Source of the DNA: Methylococcales bacterium
GTDB lineage: Bacteria > Pseudomonadota > Gammaproteobacteria > Methylococcales > UBA1147
Direction of reading: 5' to 3'
Length of the DNA stretch: 9,406 nucleotides
Assembly (NCBI GenBank): GCA_024958995.1
Contig: JANXGZ010000331.1
Location: forward strand, 1-9,406
The notes beneath the pieces were generated by a model. That model worked only from the letters and a program-made list of their open reading frames with translations, did no database searches and was not told the DNA's origin. Below, in pieces: positions 1 through 5,857 of this stretch; the stretch's first letter is position 1, and each line of letters starts with the position of its first letter. The position numbers and the translations under genes are program-made.

Positions 1-240
1 GATCACCACCTTTTAAAAAAGGTTGAAGTAGCTGCCCAGAAAAACGACAGAAGACCGATCAAGACCTGGTCAAGGCGTTCGATGGTTGTGCCGGAAATGC
101 TTGGCCTAACCATAGCCGTACACAATGGGCGTCAGCATGTGCCGGTACTGATTTCGGAGAATATGGTCGGGCACAAGCTTGGCGAATTTGCTCCGACCAG
201 AACCTTCAGGGGCCATTTGGCGGACAGGAAATCTAAATAA
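1..240 (+). CDS. rpsS: 30S ribosomal protein S19 (5'-truncated by window edge)
   Basis: The reading frame is open from base 1 to a TAA at 238-240 and gives 79 residues beginning DHHLLKKVE. This aligns with E. coli S19 from about residue 12, so roughly 11 N-terminal residues, including the start codon, lie outside the window. The family core is clear: KTWSRRSMVVPEMLGLTIAV, then HNGRQHVPV, then VGHKLGEFAPTRTFRGH near the C-terminus. S19 sits in the head of the 30S subunit, pairs with S13 and contacts 16S rRNA near the A-site finger. Its place just before rplV is the standard S10-operon position. The truncation comes from the window boundary and is not a biological defect. Confidence 0.97.
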   Translation, partial: DHHLLKKVEVAAQKNDRRPIKTWSRRSMVVPEMLGLTIAVHNGRQHVPVLISENMVGHKLGEFAPTRTFRGHLADRKSK

Positions 241-255
241 GATCAGGAATAAAAG

Positions 256-591
256 ATGGAAGTCGCAGCAAAACTTAGAAATGCTCCAATTTCCGCCCAG
301 AAGGGCCGTTTGGTCGCGGATCAGATTCGCGGTATGCCGGTGGAAAAGGCGCTCAACGTTCTGAAGTTCAGCACCAAGAAAGCAGCCGCGATCATTCGCA
401 AGGTTCTTGAGTCGGCGATTGCGAATGCGGAACATAACGAAGCGGCGGACATCGATGAACTCACGATTAGCACGGTCTTTGTAAACGAGGGTGCTACTCA
501 GAAAAGGATCAGAGCTCGGGCCAAGGGCCGGGCCAATCGCATTTTAAAGCGGAGCTGTCACATCACTGTGAAAGTTTCCGAATTTGATTAA
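256..591 (+). CDS. rplV: 50S ribosomal protein L22
   Basis: The product is 111 residues; E. coli L22 has 110. L22 binds 23S rRNA and sends a long beta-hairpin into the peptide exit tunnel. The family block SAQKGRLVADQIRG is at about 13-26, VLESAIANAEHN at 50-61, and the basic hairpin around TQKRIRARAKGRANRILKR at 81-99. Residues Q82-K83-R84 match the E. coli MKR tripeptide whose deletion gives macrolide resistance; here the tripeptide site is intact, with Q in place of M. The ATG follows rpsS by 15 bases with an AGGAA-type ribosome binding site just upstream, and the start aligns with the E. coli N-terminus. Confidence 0.98.
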   Translation: MEVAAKLRNAPISAQKGRLVADQIRGMPVEKALNVLKFSTKKAAAIIRKVLESAIANAEHNEAADIDELTISTVFVNEGATQKRIRARAKGRANRILKRSCHITVKVSEFD

Positions 592-603
592 GGGGCAGTC
601 GAC

Positions 604-1278
604 ATGGGTCAAAAGGTTCATCCGGTAGGAATTCGTCTTGGGTACATCAAAGACTGGGCCTCGCGTTGGTATGCGGGTTCCAAGGAGTATCCCGAATTGC
701 TCTACAAGGATCTGACAGTTCGCGCCTATATCAAGAAGAAGCTCGCCCATGCTTCCGTTAGCAGGATCCAGATCAATCGGGCTGCCAATAATGCACAAAT
801 CACGGTGTCTACTGCGCGGCCGGGTATTGTCATCGGAAAAAAAGGTGAAGACATCGATAAGCTGCGGCGCGAGGTTTCCAAGATAATGGGCGTTCCGGTT
901 CATCTGAACGTCGAGGAAATCCGCAAGCCCGAATTGGATGCACAACTGGTGGCTGAAGGCATTGCCCAGCAGTTGGAGCGTCGCATCATGTTCCGCCGGG
1001 CGATGAAACGCGCGGTGACGAACACCATGCGCCTCGGTGCACAGGGTATCAAGGTCAATGTTGGTGGGCGTCTGAACGGCGCCGAGATTGCGCGGCGGGA
1101 ATGGTACCGGGAAGGTCGAGTACCGCTTCATACCCTGCGCGCCGATATCGATTACGGTTTTGCTGAAGCTAACACGACCTATGGAACCATCGGCGTCAAG
1201 GTTTGGATCTTCAAAGGTGAAATCCTGAACCCGGGTGTCGAAGGCAGCTCCGAAAAAAAACAGAAAGCAGCAATCTAA
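604..1278 (+). CDS. rpsC: 30S ribosomal protein S3
   Basis: The product is 224 residues and begins MGQKVHPVGIRLG, the usual S3 N-terminus. A KH-type RNA-binding domain carries the GKKG loop at residues 78-81 (VIGKKGEDI). Residues R131, R132 and K135 (FRRAMKRAV) match the mRNA-entry-tunnel residues that E. coli S3 needs for ribosomal helicase activity. The C-terminal domain shows GAEIARREWYREGRVPLHTL at 159-178 and VKVWIFKGEIL near the end. The tail after residue 208 is about nine residues shorter than in E. coli; this part of the family is variable. An AGGGG ribosome binding site at 591-595, overlapping the rplV stop, stands 8 bases before the ATG. S3 lies at the 30S shoulder and head with S10 and S14. 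Confidence 0.98.
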   Translation: MGQKVHPVGIRLGYIKDWASRWYAGSKEYPELLYKDLTVRAYIKKKLAHASVSRIQINRAANNAQITVSTARPGIVIGKKGEDIDKLRREVSKIMGVPVHLNVEEIRKPELDAQLVAEGIAQQLERRIMFRRAMKRAVTNTMRLGAQGIKVNVGGRLNGAEIARREWYREGRVPLHTLRADIDYGFAEANTTYGTIGVKVWIFKGEILNPGVEGSSEKKQKAAI

Positions 1279-1293
1279 ACTGGAAGACTTACA

Positions 1294-1707
1294 ATGCTTC
1301 AACCCAAGAGAACAAAGTTTCGGAAACAGCATAAGGGAAAGAACAATGGACTTGCCAACCGGGGCTCGAGCGTTTCCTTCGGTGAATATGGGCTTAAATC
1401 CGTAGCCAGAGGGCGGATTACCGCGAGACAGATTGAATCCGCGCGAAGGGCGATCACCCGTCATGTAAAGAGAAGCGGGAAACTGTGGATTCGCGTATTT
1501 CCCGATAAACCTATCACGAAAAAACCTCTTGAAGTGCGGATGGGTAAGGGTAAGGGAAGCGTTGAATACTGGGTTGCCCAGATTAAGCCTGGATCAATGC
1601 TGTATGAAATCCAGGGCGTTTCCGAAGAGGTTGCCAGAGAGGCATTCCGCCTGGCTTCCGCGAAGCTTCCACTTAAAACGCAATTTGCCACTCGGACGGT
1701 GTTGTAA
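1294..1707 (+). CDS. rplP: 50S ribosomal protein L16
   Basis: The product is 137 residues (E. coli 136) and opens MLQPKRTKFRKQHKG. L16 organises the tRNA-binding region of the 50S subunit near the A site and the peptidyl transferase centre, and is a late assembly protein. Family blocks are SFGEYGLKSVARGRITARQI and IRVFPDKPITKKP, followed by VRMGKGKGSVEYWVA. R82 in VRMGKGKG corresponds to E. coli Arg81, which RoxA (YcfD) hydroxylates there, so the target residue is present; whether it is modified here is unknown. One extra residue near position 23-25 shifts the numbering by one. A GGAAG motif lies 7 bases before the ATG. The stop TAA at 1705-1707 shares its last A with the rpmC ATG. Confidence 0.98.
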   Translation: MLQPKRTKFRKQHKGKNNGLANRGSSVSFGEYGLKSVARGRITARQIESARRAITRHVKRSGKLWIRVFPDKPITKKPLEVRMGKGKGSVEYWVAQIKPGSMLYEIQGVSEEVAREAFRLASAKLPLKTQFATRTVL

Positions 1708-1904
1708 TGAAGGCAAACGAAATCAGAGAGAAAAGCAGAGACGAGTTGGATTCACTGTTGGGGGACCTGTACAGAGAGCAATTCAACTTGAGAATGCAGA
1801 AGGGGAGCGGGCAGCTCTCGAAGAATGATCGAGTCAAGGCCGTGCGTCGGGATATCGCTCGGGTCAAAACAATACTGCACGAAATGACGGAGGTCGGAGA
1901 ATGA
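1707..1904 (+). CDS. rpmC: 50S ribosomal protein L29
   Basis: The product is 65 residues (E. coli 63) and is predicted to be two helices, as in the family. It begins MKANEIREKSRDELD and contains the L29 signature region REQFNLRMQKGSGQLSK, then a basic helix ending AVRRDIARVKTIL. L29 sits by the polypeptide exit tunnel beside L23 and helps form the docking area for trigger factor and SRP. Its ATG overlaps the rplP stop by one base (TAATG) and its TGA overlaps the rpsQ ATG by four (ATGA). No strong ribosome binding site is visible for this gene, only a weak GGACGGTG-like stretch, so translation is probably coupled to rplP. Confidence 0.97.
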   Translation: MKANEIREKSRDELDSLLGDLYREQFNLRMQKGSGQLSKNDRVKAVRRDIARVKTILHEMTEVGE

Positions 1905-2167
1905 GTGACGCAGCGGATAAACGAATTCGGCTGGTCAAGGGCCGTGTAGTGAGTGTGAAAATGGACAAATCGATCGTGGTTCTCGTTGAACGCCTTGTGC
2001 GCCACAGTGTTTACGGGAAGTACATCCGCCGTTCCACCCGTTTGATTGCACACGACGAAGGCAATGTTTGCCAAGAGGGCGATATGGTTTCTGTGACCTC
2101 CTCCCGTCCGCTGTCCAAGCGAAAAACCTGGATGCTGGTAGAAGTGCTGGCGCCGAGTAACCGATAG
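1901..2167 (+). CDS. rpsQ: 30S ribosomal protein S17
   Basis: The product is 88 residues (E. coli 84) with the OB-fold pattern of S17: LVKGRVVSVKMDKSIVVLVE in the first half, HSVYGKYIRRSTRLIAHDE in the middle, and CQEGDMVSVTSSRPLSKRKTW carrying the family signature. S17 is a primary 16S rRNA binding protein at the bottom of the 30S body. It is the last gene of the S10 operon in the E. coli arrangement. The start overlaps the rpmC stop as ATGA and has a strong GGAGG at 1889-1893, seven bases upstream, so it can be both coupled and independently initiated. It ends in TAG. Confidence 0.98.
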   Translation: MSDAADKRIRLVKGRVVSVKMDKSIVVLVERLVRHSVYGKYIRRSTRLIAHDEGNVCQEGDMVSVTSSRPLSKRKTWMLVEVLAPSNR

Positions 2168-2214
2168 GCTTGTCGTCGTTCAATTAATTTCAAGAAAGTG
2201 ATTGGGAAACAGCA
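2168..2214 (+). other. S10/spc operon junction spacer
   Basis: This 47-base gap lies where E. coli carries the spc operon promoter, between rpsQ and rplN. It holds an AT-rich run (AATTAATTTCAAG) and the rplN ribosome binding site GGGA at 2204-2207, seven bases before the ATG. I see no convincing -35/-10 pair and no hairpin followed by a T run, so neither a promoter nor a terminator can be called. Read-through from the S10 operon is compatible with what is seen. Confidence 0.5.
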
Positions 2215-2583
2215 ATGATACAGATGCAAACTAGCCTAGACGTGGCTGATAACAGCGGCGCAAAGAGGGTGATGTGTATCAAGGTGCTCGGCGGATCTCA
2301 TCGGCGATACGCCGGGATTGGCGATATCATCAAGGTCAGCATCAAGGATGCCTTGCCCAGGGGCAAGGTAAAAAAGGGGGAGGTCTACGATGCGGTGGTT
2401 GTTCGAACGCGCAAGGGTGTGCGGCGTCCTGATGGCTCTTTGCTGCGCTTCGATGGTAACGCCGCGGTAATTCTGAACGCCCAGTTGCAGCCCTTGGGTA
2501 CCCGTATCTTCGGGCCTGTAACCAGGGAACTGCGGACCGAGCGGTTCATGAAAATTATCTCGCTGGCACCGGAAGTCCTGTAG
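2215..2583 (+). CDS. rplN: 50S ribosomal protein L14
   Basis: The product is 122 residues (E. coli 123). It opens MIQMQTSLDVADNSGAKRV, continues with VLGGSHRRYAGIGDII and PRGKVKKGEVYDAVVVRTRK, and carries the L14 signature around DGSLLRFDGNAAVIL. It ends ELRTERFMKIISLAPEVL. L14 binds 23S rRNA, contacts L19 and forms intersubunit bridges at the 50S interface; it is also the known docking site of the silencing factor RsfS. It is one residue shorter than E. coli, in the loop before GTRIFGPV. It is the first gene of the spc operon. The TAG stop overlaps the AGGAGG ribosome binding site of rplX. Confidence 0.98.
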   Translation: MIQMQTSLDVADNSGAKRVMCIKVLGGSHRRYAGIGDIIKVSIKDALPRGKVKKGEVYDAVVVRTRKGVRRPDGSLLRFDGNAAVILNAQLQPLGTRIFGPVTRELRTERFMKIISLAPEVL

Positions 2584-2591
2584 GAGGATCT

Positions 2592-2909
2592 ATGAACAGA
2601 ATCAGAAAAGGTGACGACGTCGTAATCCTGACCGGCAAGGACAAAGGCAAAAAGGGTACCGTCGAAAAATTCGTTTCGGACAACAAGGTGATTGTACAGG
2701 GGCTGAATCTCGCAAAGAAACATCAGAAGCCCAATCCGAGTATGGGGGTTCCCGGTGGCATCGAGGAAAAAGAGATGCCACTCGACCTGTCGAACATCGG
2801 CATGTTCAATCCGGAAACTAAGAAAGCCGACCGGATTGGTTTTAGGACTTTGGAGGATGGTCGAAAGGTCCGTTACTTCAAGTCGAATAATGAAGTGGTT
2901 GATATTTAA
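2592..2909 (+). CDS. rplX: 50S ribosomal protein L24
   Basis: The product is 105 residues (E. coli 104). The N-terminal KOW motif is clear (GDDVVILTGKDKGKKGTV, about residues 7-24), followed by VQGLNLAKKHQKPNP and PGGIEEKEMPLDLSNIGMFN. L24 is an early assembly-initiator protein that binds the 5' region of 23S rRNA and lines the outer exit tunnel. The start is supported by a textbook AGGAGG at 2582-2587, four bases before the ATG, which is slightly tight. The motif lies partly inside the rplN stop codon, so the two genes are closely linked. Confidence 0.98.
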   Translation: MNRIRKGDDVVILTGKDKGKKGTVEKFVSDNKVIVQGLNLAKKHQKPNPSMGVPGGIEEKEMPLDLSNIGMFNPETKKADRIGFRTLEDGRKVRYFKSNNEVVDI

Positions 2910-2930
2910 AGCCAGATATTTGGATGAGTC
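2910..2930 (+). promoter_or_regulatory. Possible translational control region before rplE
   Basis: In E. coli the repressor S8 binds spc mRNA at the rplE (L5) start, so this spacer and the first rplE codons are the place to expect such a site. Here CCAG (2912-2915), ATAT and TTGG (2920-2923) could form a 4-bp stem, one pair being G-U, that would cover the GG of the weak ribosome binding site GGATGAG (2922-2928). A perfect palindrome follows inside rplE at 2946-2959. S8 recognition itself is inferred from position; I could not match the 16S helix 21 core. Confidence 0.25.
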
Positions 2931-3485
2931 ATGACAAGGTTAGCGTCTTTATATAAAGAGAAAATGGTTCCGGTACTGGTCGAGAAATTCAATTACTCGT
3001 CGGTCATGGCAACCCCTAGGATTACCAAGATAACTCTGAATATGGGCTTGGGTGAAGCGGTAGCGGACAAGAAGGTCCTTCAGTTTGCGCTGGGCGATAT
3101 GACCAAGATCGCGGGGCAGAAGCCGGTGGTTACCCTGTCTCGGAAATCGATTGCAGGGTTTAAGATTCGCGATGAAATGGCAATCGGATGCAAGGTCACG
3201 CTGAGGCGGCAGAAGATGTACGAATTTCTCGACCGGCTGATCAACATTTCGATTCCCCGTATCCGTGATTTCCGTGGTTTAAATCCGAAATCCTTCGATG
3301 GACGTGGGAACTATTCGATGGGTGTGAAGGAACAGATTATTTTTCCTGAGATCGATTACGATAAGATCGACACGCTTCGCGGCATGGACATCACGATTAC
3401 TACATCGGCCCAGACCGACGATGAAGCAAGAGCCCTGCTCGCGCTTTTCAAGTTCCCCTTCAGATCATATAAAGAGGGCAAATAA
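2931..3485 (+). CDS. rplE: 50S ribosomal protein L5
   Basis: The product is 184 residues (E. coli 179); the extra residues are the C-terminal SYKEGK tail after FPFR. L5 binds 5S rRNA with L18 and forms part of the central protuberance, touching S13 across the subunit interface. Conserved blocks are ITKITLNMGLGEAVADKK at about 31-48, SRKSIAGFKIR at 70-80, GCKVTLR, and the stretch from IPRIRDFRGL to GRGNYSMGVKEQIIFPEIDY, the most strongly conserved part of the family. The ribosome binding site is weak (GGATGAG). The start is set by alignment of the N-terminus and by the TAA of rplX just upstream. Confidence 0.98.
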   Translation: MTRLASLYKEKMVPVLVEKFNYSSVMATPRITKITLNMGLGEAVADKKVLQFALGDMTKIAGQKPVVTLSRKSIAGFKIRDEMAIGCKVTLRRQKMYEFLDRLINISIPRIRDFRGLNPKSFDGRGNYSMGVKEQIIFPEIDYDKIDTLRGMDITITTSAQTDDEARALLALFKFPFRSYKEGK

Positions 3486-3487
3486 CG

Positions 3488-3793
3488 ATGGCAAAAAAAT
3501 CGATGATTGCGCGTGAACTCAAGCGTGAGAAGGCGGTTCTGAAACATTCTGAAAAACGTGCGGGCCTCAGAAAAATTCTGAAGGATGCAAACGCATCGTT
3601 CGAAGAGAAATCGGTGGCCCAGTTTCAGATGCAAAAACTTCCGCGTGATTCGAACGCTACCAGGCTTCGTAATCGTTGTGCTCTTACCGGCAGGCCGCAC
3701 GGTGTTTATCGCAAGTTTGGCCTTGGACGGAACAAGTTGCGCGAAGCCACAATGCTCGGATACGTGCCGGGTATGACGAAAGCCAGTTGGTAA
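3488..3793 (+). CDS. rpsN: 30S ribosomal protein S14, zinc-free long form
   Basis: The product is 101 residues, the same length as E. coli S14. The family signature is near the C-terminus: RNRCALTGRPHG at 61-72, followed by RKFGLGRNKLREATMLGYVPG and the terminal KASW. S14 binds 16S rRNA in the 30S head beside S3 and S10. Only one cysteine (C64) is present, so the paired CxxC motifs of the short zinc-binding S14 are absent and this is the zinc-independent type. The start follows the rplE stop by two bases; AGAGGG at 3473-3478 inside rplE serves as its ribosome binding site. Confidence 0.98.
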   Translation: MAKKSMIARELKREKAVLKHSEKRAGLRKILKDANASFEEKSVAQFQMQKLPRDSNATRLRNRCALTGRPHGVYRKFGLGRNKLREATMLGYVPGMTKASW

Positions 3794-3839
3794 GGTTTCT
3801 TTTATGAGCATTAATTTTCAAGAATAACCGGAGTTAAAA
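3794..3839 (+). other. rpsN-rpsH spacer with a 7-codon mini-ORF
   Basis: This 46-base AT-rich gap is the longest inside the spc block. It holds the rpsH ribosome binding site GGAG at 3830-3833, six bases before the rpsH ATG. It also holds a short open frame, ATG at 3804-3806 to TAA at 3825-3827, encoding MSINFQE. An AAGG at 3792-3795 stands eight bases before this ATG. The first eight bases (ATGAGCAT) are the same as the first eight of rpsH. There is no T-run terminator and no convincing promoter. Confidence 0.4.
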
Positions 3840-4235
3840 ATGAGCATGACGGATCCGGTCTCGGATATGTTGACCCGCATTAGGAATGGCCAGGGGGCAG
3901 GTAAGGTGGAAGTCTCCATGCCTTCTTCGAAACTGAAAAAGGCAATTGCCGCAGTTTTGAAAGAAGAGGGCTTTATCGGAGATTTTGGTGCACAGTCCGA
4001 AGGCCCAAAGGAAAACCTGACGGTTAGACTGAAATATTATCAAGGCAAGCCGGTCATCGATACGATCAAGAGGGTTAGTCGCCCAGGTCTCAGGACCTAT
4101 GGATCCAAGGACGAACTTCCCAATGTGCTGGGTGGGCTCGGTATTGTCATCGTGTCGACGTCAAAGGGCGTAATGACCGGTAAGAACGCCAGGGCAGCCG
4201 GTATTGGCGGCGAAGTCCTGTGCACTGTTTCCTGA
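3840..4235 (+). CDS. rpsH: 30S ribosomal protein S8
   Basis: The product is 131 residues (E. coli 130) and starts MSMTDPVSDMLTRIRNGQ. Other family blocks are MPSSKLKKAIAAVLKEEGFI at 27-46, RVSRPGLRTYGSKDELP at 78-94, and the RNA-binding signature GIVIVSTSKGVMT at 101-113, whose STSKG contacts 16S helix 21. S8 is a primary assembly protein of the 30S platform, and in E. coli it is also the translational repressor of the spc operon, acting at rplE. The rRNA-binding residues are intact, so feedback by S8 is possible. The gene ends with two in-frame stops, TGA then TAA (4233-4238). Confidence 0.98.
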   Translation: MSMTDPVSDMLTRIRNGQGAGKVEVSMPSSKLKKAIAAVLKEEGFIGDFGAQSEGPKENLTVRLKYYQGKPVIDTIKRVSRPGLRTYGSKDELPNVLGGLGIVIVSTSKGVMTGKNARAAGIGGEVLCTVS

Positions 4236-4252
4236 TAAAGGCGGGTTTGTAA

Positions 4253-4780
4253 ATGTCTAGAATTGCAAAGATTCCCATTCCGATTCCATCCGGAGTCAAC
4301 GTGGGTCTCAACGGTGAGACCATCAGCGTCAAGGGTGGCAAAGGTGAACTAACGATGGCACTCCATTCAACGGTTGCGGTGCTGATCGATAACAGCGAGA
4401 TTAGGGTTTCATCGAAAGACAATGCCAATCAGGCCATTGCTGGGACCACTCGTTCTTTGATTCATAACATGGTTATGGGTGTTACCGAAGGGTTTGAGAA
4501 GAAGCTCACCCTGGTCGGGGTCGGCTACCGGGCGCAGGCGAAAGGAAAGGTTCTCAACCTGACCCTTGGGTTTTCGCATCCTGTCGAGTATCCGATCCCG
4601 GAAGGAATTACTATTGAGACGCCGAGCCCGACGGAAATCGTCGTTAAAGGAGTCAGCAAGCAGGTTGTCGGTCAGGTTGGCTCGGACATACGAGCCTACC
4701 GCCCCCCCGAACCCTACAAGGGTAAGGGTGTTCGATATGCCGATGAACGAGTTGTCCGTAAAGAAGCTAAGAAAAAATAA
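4253..4780 (+). CDS. rplF: 50S ribosomal protein L6
   Basis: The product is 175 residues (E. coli 177), made of the two repeated L6 folds. The N-terminal repeat opens MSRIAKIPIPIPSGV and contains ISVKGGKGEL at 24-33. The second begins near GVGYRAQ at 89-95 and carries the family signature PPEPYKGKGVRY at 151-162. L6 binds domain VI of 23S rRNA near the sarcin-ricin loop, where elongation factors dock. The ribosome binding site is a purine stretch AAAGGCGGG upstream of the ATG. Codons 150-152 contain a run of seven Cs (4702-4708); the frame is intact across it. The C-terminus is very basic (KEAKKK). Confidence 0.98.
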   Translation: MSRIAKIPIPIPSGVNVGLNGETISVKGGKGELTMALHSTVAVLIDNSEIRVSSKDNANQAIAGTTRSLIHNMVMGVTEGFEKKLTLVGVGYRAQAKGKVLNLTLGFSHPVEYPIPEGITIETPSPTEIVVKGVSKQVVGQVGSDIRAYRPPEPYKGKGVRYADERVVRKEAKKK

Positions 4781-4787
4781 GGTGTAA

Positions 4788-5144
4788 ATGATGGGTTATA
4801 AAACATCGCGCCTCAGGCGGGCGGCAAAAACGCGAGCCAGGATCCGGGGGCAGGAAGCGAAAAGACTAACTGTGCACCGTACTCCACGGCACATTTATGC
4901 TCAGATCAATAGCGAGGATGGGTCTAAAACCTTGGTCAGTGCTTCCAGTGTGGAAACATCGATTCGCGTGTCCATCAGCTATGGTGGGAATGTGGATGCG
5001 GCTACGGCCGTAGGCAAGGCCATCGCTGAAAGAGCGGTTGAGTCTGGGATTTTGGAAGTCGCCTTTGATCGGGGCGGTTATAAATATCATGGCCGGGTCA
5101 AAGCACTCGCCGATGCCGCCAGAGAAGGCGGATTGAAATTTTAG
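4788..5144 (+). CDS. rplR: 50S ribosomal protein L18
   Basis: From the first ATG the product is 118 residues; E. coli L18 has 117. The N-terminus is arginine-rich (SRLRRAAKTRARIRG), the central block is LTVHRTPRHIYAQI at 27-40, and the C-terminus reads FDRGGYKYHGRVKALADAAR. L18 brings 5S rRNA into the 50S subunit together with L5. Two start codons lie in tandem, ATG at 4788 and ATG at 4791. The AAGGTG at 4779-4784 is three bases from the first and six from the second, and the second gives 117 residues, so 4791 may be the true start. The ribosome binding site begins inside the rplF stop. Confidence 0.96.
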   Translation: MMGYKTSRLRRAAKTRARIRGQEAKRLTVHRTPRHIYAQINSEDGSKTLVSASSVETSIRVSISYGGNVDAATAVGKAIAERAVESGILEVAFDRGGYKYHGRVKALADAAREGGLKF

Positions 5145-5155
5145 GGTGAATTTGC

Positions 5156-5668
5156 ATGGCTAACGGTTCGGCTCATACCGCTGGTGACAGCGGACTTCAA
5201 GAAAAACTGGTTTCAGTACGTCGGGTTGCCAAGGTTGTCAAGGGTGGTCGCCAATTCGGTTTCACTGCACTGACGGTGGTTGGTGATGGTCAGGGGAAAG
5301 TGGGTTATGGGCTTAGCAAGGCCAGGGAGGTGCCCGTTGCCATTCAGAAATCGATGGAACAGGCGCGAAGAAACCTGCGTTCGGTCAGTCTCAACGGGGA
5401 CACACTGAATTACCCGATCATGGCTTCTACGGGTGCCGCCAAGGTTTATATGCAGCCGGCGTCGGAGGGTACCGGTATCATTGCGGGTGGTCCGATGCGA
5501 GCGGTTTTTGAAGTTGTCGGTATTCACAATGTATTGGCTAAATGCATCGGCACGAACAACCCGATTAACGTAGTTCGGGCGACCATCAATGGCCTGGTCG
5601 GGATGACTGATGCGAAGCGAGTTGCCGCGAAACGCGGGAAAACGGTTGAAGAAATAATCGGTGGATAA
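5156..5668 (+). CDS. rpsE: 30S ribosomal protein S5
   Basis: The product is 170 residues (E. coli 167), the difference lying in the variable N-terminus MANGSAHTAGDSG. Next comes the S5 double-stranded-RNA-binding domain, with RVAKVVKGGRQFGFTALTVV at 23-42 and VGYGLSKAREVP. The C-terminal domain has QPASEGTGIIAGGPMRAV, NPINVVRATINGL and AAKRGKTVEEI. S5 affects decoding fidelity and helps unwind mRNA at the entry tunnel. The loop corresponding to the E. coli spectinomycin site reads AKVVKGG; K29, G30 and G31 are kept, and A25 replaces the E. coli Ser, as in Pseudomonas S5. AGGGTGA at 5143-5149 is a good ribosome binding site six bases before the ATG. Confidence 0.98.
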   Translation: MANGSAHTAGDSGLQEKLVSVRRVAKVVKGGRQFGFTALTVVGDGQGKVGYGLSKAREVPVAIQKSMEQARRNLRSVSLNGDTLNYPIMASTGAAKVYMQPASEGTGIIAGGPMRAVFEVVGIHNVLAKCIGTNNPINVVRATINGLVGMTDAKRVAAKRGKTVEEIIGG

Positions 5669-5669
5669 G

Positions 5670-5855
5670 ATGGCGGAAAAACTCCTGAAACTAACCCAGG
5701 TTCGCAGCAAGATCGGAAGACTGCCTTCTCACAAGGAATGCCTCAGAGGTCTGGGTCTCAAGCGCATGCACCAGACGGTTGAGGTCATCGATACGCCTTG
5801 CAACCGCGGAATGATTAACAAGATCTCATACCTTTTACAAGTTGAGGAAGTCTAA
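5670..5855 (+). CDS. rpmD: 50S ribosomal protein L30
   Basis: The product is 61 residues (E. coli 59), starting MAEKLLKLTQVRSKIGRLP and continuing GLGLKRMHQTVEVIDTPCNR, GMINKISYLLQVEE. This is the short bacterial L30 fold; the protein sits on the 50S surface and contacts 23S rRNA. I chose ATG 5670 over an in-frame GTG at 5661. The ATG product lines up with the family N-terminus, follows the rpsE stop by one base, and has GGTGGA at 5660-5665 at suitable spacing. The GTG start would add only Met-Asp-Lys and overlap rpsE by eight bases. Confidence 0.95.
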   Translation: MAEKLLKLTQVRSKIGRLPSHKECLRGLGLKRMHQTVEVIDTPCNRGMINKISYLLQVEEV

Positions 5856-5857
5856 AG

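Noticed and set aside
1..240. rpsS as a truncated pseudogene
   Set aside because: The frame is intact from base 1 and aligns with S19 to its natural end; only the window edge removes the start.
544..1464. A 306-codon open frame on the minus strand across rpsC and rplP
   Set aside because: It lies fully opposite well-conserved ribosomal genes, its translation shows no recognisable domain, and the plus-strand genes explain the open frame through codon bias.
2168..2214. A promoter for the spc operon between rpsQ and rplN
   Set aside because: E. coli has one here, but TTGTCG at 2170 has no acceptable -10 at 16-18 bases, so only the position argues for it.
4233..4238. TGA-TAA double stop at the end of rpsH as a recoding signal
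   Set aside because: Two in-frame stops in a row argue against read-through; S8 ends at the family length.
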